From contig JAHHTO010000082.1 in the NCBI GenBank assembly GCA_020024595.1, positions 1 through 10,534 of the forward strand: DNA of 10,534 bases, given 5' to 3'. A program made the translations under genes and the position numbers. Under the pieces are notes generated by a model. It did not search any database. It saw only the letters and a program-made list of their open reading frames with translations, and was not told the origin of the DNA. Within the stretch, counting starts at the first letter, position 1, and every line of letters begins with the position of its first letter. This stretch comes from Schaedlerella sp. Its GTDB lineage: Bacteria > Bacillota > Clostridia > Lachnospirales > Lachnospiraceae. Below, one piece after another: positions 6,378 through 10,534 of this stretch.

Positions 6378-8897
6378 TTAGAAATGCAACTCTGTACGCC
6401 CAATCAAATCTTTCTGTAACGGTTTTCCAAGTTCTACAAAGTATGCACTGTAACCTGCCACACGTACAAGCATATCTTTATAATCTTCTGGTTTCTTCTG
6501 TGCAGCTTTCATTGTTTCTACACTCATAATATTAAACTGAACATGCATTGCTCCTTTGGCAAGGTATTCATCCAAGAAATGTATCAGATTGTCTCTTCCT
6601 TCCTCACCTGCAACCGCATCTTGTGGGAATCTCATATTCATCAATGTTCCATTGCTTGCAAGACTATGGTCCACTTTTGTAAGAGAGTTTGTCAGCGCCG
6701 TCGGACCACATATATCGTGAGAACAGCAGTCTGTATGAACAGGTCCCATATTTTCTGAAATTGCTTCCCCCGCTTTGCGCCCATCCACAGTCGCATTTGT
6801 ATTCAGCCCCATCGCCACATTTGCATTTACTGAATATACACCCGGGCTGAAATAACCCCCTCTTGGATTCGTTCTTCCGGTTATATGTCTGCAATAACAT
6901 TCAAACATATATTCAAACAGTTCATCTGCATAATCATCATCATTTCCATAGTGATGCACCTTTGAACTATTAACAAGTGCATAAAGTTTTTCATGTCCAA
7001 CCCAGTTGTCTTTGACTGCCTGAAGCAATTCCTCGCCGGTACACTTCTTTTCATCAAATACTAACTGTTTGATTGTTGCTAAAGAATCTGCACAGGTTGC
7101 AATTCCACTTGCCTGAGGTCCTATTCCATTATATTTTGCTCCACCTTCTGTCAAATCCTTACCAGTCTCCATACAAGCTCCGAAAAATGCAGATACATAT
7201 GGCAGTGGTTTCAATGCGCGATGTGTATTATCAATAATACATAGACTACTACACATCTGGTCTGTCCAATACTCAAACTGTTTATCTACACTTTCCAAAA
7301 CCTCTTCAAATGTCTGATATGTATCCAGACTTCCGGTATCCGGACCCAGATGTTCACCCTTTCCTCCACAGTGTTCCCATCTTGGGCAAGTCGGTCCACA
7401 GTTCAGGCACCTTCCGCCATTTAATACCATTTCCATCATTTTGGGTGTATTTACATAAGCAGCATCATGCCATCCGTATTCTTTTCCCGGAAGACTGATC
7501 TCCACACATCCCACCACACAATAATCTCTTGCTTCTTCCAACGTCATCCCTTTTCTCATCATCCCCTGAATCGCCGGACCATCATTGAAGATTTTAGGAT
7601 GTCCATATCCTGCACGGACACATTCAATTGTTTTAACTTTCAATTCATATGGTGTATTTTCATGCATACGTACGCAAACCCAAGGATTCATCATACGGGT
7701 ATGCGCAGAAGCTTCCAACATCAGCATTGTCAAATCATTCGTAACGTCATTTCCGTCTTTATCCACGCCTCCCAACGTTAGACTTTCTCCTCCGAAACCT
7801 CTTCCATTACGCAAAGCCATACTTCCGTAATCTTTCAGTTTCGTCGGATTGTTCATCTTCACATATTCTACTTCAATCAGTTCCAATGCAAATTCTTTTG
7901 AAATCTTTCCACTCTTAATGTCTTTTTCATAATATGGATACAACCACTGATCCATCCGTCCATAGGAAATAGAATGTCCATTACTTTCCACTTGGATCAA
8001 TGCAGTTGCAATATTAAACAACTGCATCGCCTGCCAAAATGTCTTCGGTGGCTCACCTGCAATTGCATGACAATTCTCTGCAATTGCCTCAAGTTCTTCT
8101 TTCCGCTTCTTATCTTTCTCTTCTGTTGCCATGCTTTCCGCCAAAACTGCATACCGCTCAATATATTTTTTTGCAGCTTCGTGCATAATGATCAGTGCCT
8201 GATAAAATTCTTTTTTATCGGCATACTCCGGATCTCTTTTACTCAAACCTTCCATTCTTTCTTTCGCTTCTGCAATTAGTCCATTATAACCGACTTCCAT
8301 CAGTTTTGCATAGTCGATTGCAAGATGTCCGGCGCCTGCATAATGATATAGGTTGGTCTGATAAATCCGCTTTCCTAACTGGGAACCTTTTTTCTGGTCT
8401 TCTTCCAATCTGGATTCTACCTGATCAGCAATCGTTCTTCCCTGCCACCACTTACAGAGTTCTACGATTTCTTTTCGTTCCTCGTCATTTCTAATATAAA
8501 ACTGGTCATGCTCACGCTCTTCAAAAGGATGATGAAGAATTTCATCAATTATCCAATTTACAGAAAACTCCGGATAAATCGGAGACGCTTTTGCCGGAGC
8601 CGCAATCTCTCCCACGATTAAATCTTCATCATAAATATACAGTGTCGTATTCAATAATACTTTTTCAAAGGCATATGCACACTGCAGTTTACGTGGACAT
8701 ACTGGATGTTCTTTATAAGATTCTGTCACCAGTCTCAATCTCTCAACATCGACATAATACTCTCTGTCCAGAAATGTCTGACGCAAATGATTCACACGTA
8801 AAAATGGAGACCAGTCTTCATGATGGACCTGATATCCCAAACAATACACTTTATCAAATTCCTCTGTTCCACATGCTTTTGTATGATTTTCGTTCAT
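6378..8897 (-). CDS. hpfG: glycyl radical enzyme of the diol dehydratase type, probable DHPS dehydratase
   Basis: This 839-residue enzyme has the PFL-like N-terminal domain and the C-terminal glycyl radical motif RVAGYSAYF with radical site G815. The catalytic thiyl residue is C464 in GCVE, with E466 as base. From remembered numbering of Clostridium butyricum glycerol dehydratase (H164, H281, S282, C433, E435, D447), each residue has a counterpart at nearly constant offset: H191 (GAGHL), H308 and S309 (NGHS), C464, E466 and D478 (GWHD). This supports water elimination from a 1,2-diol. CutC (choline lyase) and isethionate sulfite-lyase should differ at several of these positions. A four-cysteine segment follows the active site (C497, C500, C504, C510). 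AGGAGG lies 7 bases before the ATG; the activase gene is 48 bases upstream and an anion carrier follows. DHPS to 3-sulfopropionaldehyde is the favoured reaction, inferred from context. The GRE family call is certain; the substrate and symbol are tentative. Confidence 0.75.
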   Translation of the reverse strand: MNENHTKACGTEEFDKVYCLGYQVHHEDWSPFLRVNHLRQTFLDREYYVDVERLRLVTESYKEHPVCPRKLQCAYAFEKVLLNTTLYIYDEDLIVGEIAAPAKASPIYPEFSVNWIIDEILHHPFEEREHDQFYIRNDEERKEIVELCKWWQGRTIADQVESRLEEDQKKGSQLGKRIYQTNLYHYAGAGHLAIDYAKLMEVGYNGLIAEAKERMEGLSKRDPEYADKKEFYQALIIMHEAAKKYIERYAVLAESMATEEKDKKRKEELEAIAENCHAIAGEPPKTFWQAMQLFNIATALIQVESNGHSISYGRMDQWLYPYYEKDIKSGKISKEFALELIEVEYVKMNNPTKLKDYGSMALRNGRGFGGESLTLGGVDKDGNDVTNDLTMLMLEASAHTRMMNPWVCVRMHENTPYELKVKTIECVRAGYGHPKIFNDGPAIQGMMRKGMTLEEARDYCVVGCVEISLPGKEYGWHDAAYVNTPKMMEMVLNGGRCLNCGPTCPRWEHCGGKGEHLGPDTGSLDTYQTFEEVLESVDKQFEYWTDQMCSSLCIIDNTHRALKPLPYVSAFFGACMETGKDLTEGGAKYNGIGPQASGIATCADSLATIKQLVFDEKKCTGEELLQAVKDNWVGHEKLYALVNSSKVHHYGNDDDYADELFEYMFECYCRHITGRTNPRGGYFSPGVYSVNANVAMGLNTNATVDGRKAGEAISENMGPVHTDCCSHDICGPTALTNSLTKVDHSLASNGTLMNMRFPQDAVAGEEGRDNLIHFLDEYLAKGAMHVQFNIMSVETMKAAQKKPEDYKDMLVRVAGYSAYFVELGKPLQKDLIGRTELHF

Positions 8898-8945
8898 TAA
8901 AATCCCTCCTGAATTGTTTTCGTTAATTATGATTTTATAACTTTT

Positions 8946-9896
8946 TTATTCTTTTTCTTTCGTTCCGACCAGGCAGTGAATCCCTCTTTCGTTAAAATAC
9001 TTAGCCAATTGTTCCACATGCTTCTGAAACAATTTTCGATTTACTTTGATTCCTGCCATTTTATATGGCATATCTAACGATTGATATTTTTCTTCACCAA
9101 GACGCATAAAACTTAACAGTTGCAGTGTTCGAACCCGTCCGTCAAGTTCTTGCAAAATAAAATCTGCGGTATCTCCTATATTCTTCATATCATCATTTAC
9201 TCCTGGGATAACAGGAATTCTAAGAATCAGTTCATATCCTTTTTTTACCAGCATCTTCATGTTCTCAAGAATTCGTTCATTCTGAACTCCAGTATACTTT
9301 TTATGAATATTCGTATCCATGTGCTTCAGATCTGAAATCACAAGATCTGTGAACGGAAGTACTTTCTCGATCTCTTCCCATTTTACATACAACGTAGATT
9401 CAAAACAGGTAGAAATCCCCTCTTCTTTACAAACTTTAAAAAGTTCTGTTACAAAATCGCTTTGTAAAAGTGGTTCTCCTCCAGAAACCGTAACTCCACC
9501 GCCAGAACGTTCATAATACCCTCTATCCTTTCGGATAATCTTCATGCACTCGTCTACAGTCATCATCTTTCCCCATTGTTTAATCGCTTCTGACGGACAG
9601 GCATCATAACAGGCAAGGCAGTTAACACATTTATCGCGATCAATCGAACTAATTTTCCCCTTCACAAACTTCAAAACATCTGGCTCTGGACATACTTCTT
9701 CACAAGCACCGCAGTTCTTATGCGAAATACATTTACTTTTATAGACCCCGGGCTGTATATATGTTTTGAGTCCTTCTGGATTGCTGCACCATTCACACCG
9801 CAACGGGCATCCCTTCAAAAACAGTTCTGTACGCATCCCCGGTCCATCATGAATCGTAAAGCGCTGAACATTGAAGATATTTCCTTGCTGTGGCAA
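8946..9896 (-). CDS. hpfH: radical SAM glycyl radical enzyme activase
   Basis: This 316-residue activating enzyme uses S-adenosylmethionine and a [4Fe-4S] cluster to generate the glycyl radical on its partner. The radical SAM motif CX3CX2C is C30, C34 and C37. A ferredoxin-like insert follows with two cysteine sets (C56, C62, C65, C69 and C90, C93, C96, C100), typical of activases for dehydratase and decarboxylase GREs and absent from the short PFL activase. The SGGEP motif at 138-142 binds SAM. The start is TTG: GGAGAGGAGG ends 7 bases before it, and upstream in frame a TAA is reached without any ATG. It is the first gene of the operon, just upstream of its GRE partner. The family assignment is secure; the symbol depends on the substrate of the partner enzyme. 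Confidence 0.82.
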   Translation of the reverse strand: MPQQGNIFNVQRFTIHDGPGMRTELFLKGCPLRCEWCSNPEGLKTYIQPGVYKSKCISHKNCGACEEVCPEPDVLKFVKGKISSIDRDKCVNCLACYDACPSEAIKQWGKMMTVDECMKIIRKDRGYYERSGGGVTVSGGEPLLQSDFVTELFKVCKEEGISTCFESTLYVKWEEIEKVLPFTDLVISDLKHMDTNIHKKYTGVQNERILENMKMLVKKGYELILRIPVIPGVNDDMKNIGDTADFILQELDGRVRTLQLLSFMRLGEEKYQSLDMPYKMAGIKVNRKLFQKHVEQLAKYFNERGIHCLVGTKEKE

Positions 9897-9903
9897 TTCA
9901 TTT

Positions 9904-9913
9904 CCTCCTCTCC
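9904..9913 (-). promoter_or_regulatory. ribosome binding site that fixes the TTG start of the activase
   Basis: GGAGAGGAGG on the minus strand lies 7 bases before TTG at 9894-9896. An ATG just upstream (9897-9899) is out of frame with the protein, so the TTG is the supported start. Confidence 0.8.
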
Positions 9914-9923
9914 TTTTCTTTTC

Positions 9924-9951
9924 ATTGTATCCGGAACAATTTTTATGTTAA
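9924..9951 (-). promoter_or_regulatory. candidate sigma-A promoter of the operon
   Basis: On the minus strand TTAACA (9946-9951) and TACAAT (9924-9929) are separated by 16 bases; each matches five of six consensus positions. The start of transcription would fall near 9917, giving a short leader before the activase. An alternative is the upstream TACAAT copy at 9953-9958, preceded by TGA as in extended -10 promoters but with a weak -35. Confidence 0.45.
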
Positions 9952-10002
9952 TATTGTATCAAACCTCGATTTTGAATAAAATTAGACTTTGGCACTATTC
10001 TT

Positions 10003-10020
10003 ATAGGGAACATTCCCTAT
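10003..10020. promoter_or_regulatory. perfect inverted repeat, candidate operator
   Basis: ATAGGGAA (10003-10010) and TTCCCTAT (10013-10020) form a perfect 8-bp inverted repeat around a 2-base centre. It lies upstream of the -35 regions of both candidate promoters, which is where an activator would bind. A dimeric LuxR-type regulator encoded next door is the obvious candidate, but no direct link can be shown from sequence. Confidence 0.6.
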
Positions 10021-10190
10021 CCCCCTCTGAAAACCGGGTAATTTTTCGTTATTTTGCTCATTTTTATATAGATATCACATTTTTATTTATTAATTCTCTA
10101 TATATTACTCGTCTGCATTTCTTCTATTTGACAAAAAATCACAAAACATCACTCTATACACCAGCATCACCACTTTTCAAATTTCATCAT

Positions 10191-10220
10191 AATAAAAAAG
10201 GAGCAGATAACATCCACTCC
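10191..10220 (-). terminator. intrinsic terminator after the LuxR-type gene
   Basis: On the minus strand a 9-pair stem (arms 10212-10220 and 10200-10208, loop 10209-10211, two G-T wobbles) is followed directly by six T residues and an AT-rich stretch. It lies about 50 bases beyond the regulator's stop codon and would separate its transcript from the operon. Confidence 0.75.
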
Positions 10221-10269
10221 TTCACAAATATTCCTATACCATGTTATAAGTTCTACTCTTCCATTCCGT

Positions 10270-10534
10270 TTACAAACTCTCTTCTTTATTCTCCAGCCAC
10301 CGATACAACTGGTAACGATTATTTACCCCACATTTTGAATAAATATTCTGTACATGCTTTTTCACCGTATGGTAACTTACAATCAATTCATCCGCAATGG
10401 CCTGATAAGTCAGTCCATTCTGCATCAACTCCGCTACGCGCAGTTCCATCGGGGTCAACGGAATCTCTGGCTTCGTCCTCCTCGTTGCGTTTTCATCTCC
10501 CTTTTTGGAAATCGTGATCCAGTGGTATCTGTCC
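10270..10534 (-). CDS. LuxR-type transcriptional regulator, C-terminal part only
   Basis: The frame is open to the window edge, so only the last 87 or so codons are present and the true start lies outside. The visible part is a LuxR/GerE helix-turn-helix DNA-binding domain. LTPMELRVAELM begins it, followed by GLTYQAIADELIVSYHTVKK and HVQNIYSKCGVNNR, matching the conserved pattern of the family, and a short tail ending in KEESL. The part before the domain (RYHWITIS, then a charged linker) is not recognised, so the sensor domain is unknown. A TTG and an ATG within the domain are not credible starts because they would leave it without its sensor part. It points towards the operon and is followed by its own terminator, so it is a likely activator of the operon on sensing the substrate or a pathway intermediate. 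That role is an inference from position. Confidence 0.78.
   Translation of the reverse strand, partial: DRYHWITISKKGDENATRRTKPEIPLTPMELRVAELMQNGLTYQAIADELIVSYHTVKKHVQNIYSKCGVNNRYQLYRWLENKEESL

Larger units (their letters stand above)
9897..10269. other. regulatory gap between the LuxR-type gene and the operon
   Basis: This 373-base, AT-rich stretch holds no supported gene. Reading in the direction of transcription it contains the terminator of the regulator gene, a possible distal promoter (TTGAAA 10175-10180, 16-base spacer, TATAGA 10153-10158), the perfect inverted repeat at 10003-10020, and one or two promoter-like elements close to the activase. A direct repeat GATACAAT occurs twice on the minus strand (9953-9960 and 9924-9931), each copy supplying a -10-like TACAAT. 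Confidence 0.65.

Noticed and set aside
6378..8897. Pyruvate formate-lyase or choline trimethylamine-lyase (CutC)
   Set aside because: PFL has adjacent catalytic cysteines, while here the motif is a single Cys in GCVE. CutC loci have shell and cation-transport genes, and CutC lacks the Asp found here as D478.
111..9896. Sulfoacetate-to-isethionate pathway with isethionate sulfite-lyase (SauCD, SauS, SarD, IslAB)
   Set aside because: All auxiliary families fit, so it stays the main alternative, but the GRE has glycerol-dehydratase residues and a fermentative gene set without sulfite reduction genes is seen. A full phylogeny could reverse this.
9720..10517. Long open frame on the + strand running antisense to the activase start, the gap and the LuxR-type gene
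   Set aside because: It overlaps two well supported minus-strand genes, has no good ribosome binding site and gives a low-complexity product rich in Phe, Ile, Ser and His from AT-rich DNA.

Overview
The window looks like part of a low-GC, strictly anaerobic Firmicutes chromosome, most like a gut Lachnospiraceae/Clostridia member. This rests on AT-rich intergenic DNA, strong AGGAGG-type ribosome binding sites, an oxygen-sensitive glycyl radical enzyme (GRE) with its activase, and acyl-CoA based ATP formation. Taxonomy is inferred from style and gene content only. Every supported gene lies on the minus strand, so the biological order runs from right to left.

Layout in transcription order: the 3' end of a LuxR-type regulator (10270-10534, cut by the window edge) with its own terminator (about 10191-10220); a 373-base regulatory gap holding a perfect inverted repeat (10003-10020) and promoter-like elements; a radical-SAM GRE activase with a TTG start (8946-9896); the GRE (6378-8897); a DASS/SLC13-type anion transporter (4914-6338); a CoA-acylating aldehyde dehydrogenase (3479-4840); a perfect 12-bp hairpin (3408-3438); the beta and alpha subunits of an ADP-forming acyl-CoA synthetase (2253-3386, 1334-2251); an iron-dependent alcohol dehydrogenase (111-1256); and an intrinsic terminator (about 56-105). 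The seven genes from activase to alcohol dehydrogenase look like one operon, with gaps of 1 to 92 bases, a promoter region at one end and a terminator at the other.

The genes form a self-contained fermentation module. An anionic substrate enters through the DASS carrier. The GRE, which carries the full set of glycerol-dehydratase-like catalytic residues, removes water from a 1,2-diol to give an aldehyde. The aldehyde is then dismutated. One half is reduced by the Fe-ADH, which reoxidises NADH. The other half is oxidised to an acyl-CoA by the aldehyde dehydrogenase, and the acyl-CoA is cashed in for ATP by the two-subunit CoA ligase. This matches the described anaerobic 2,3-dihydroxypropanesulfonate (DHPS) dehydratase route (HpfG/HpfH/HpfD, with HpfX and HpfYZ for the oxidative branch, names from memory): DHPS to 3-sulfopropionaldehyde to 3-hydroxypropanesulfonate plus 3-sulfopropionate and ATP. 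The main alternative is a sulfoacetate/isethionate pathway, in which the same auxiliary enzymes run the other way and the GRE is an isethionate sulfite-lyase. The dehydratase-type residues and the absence of sulfite-reduction genes in the window argue against it. The substrate is inferred, not proved.

No tRNA, rRNA, CRISPR, insertion sequence, prophage or microcompartment shell gene was seen.
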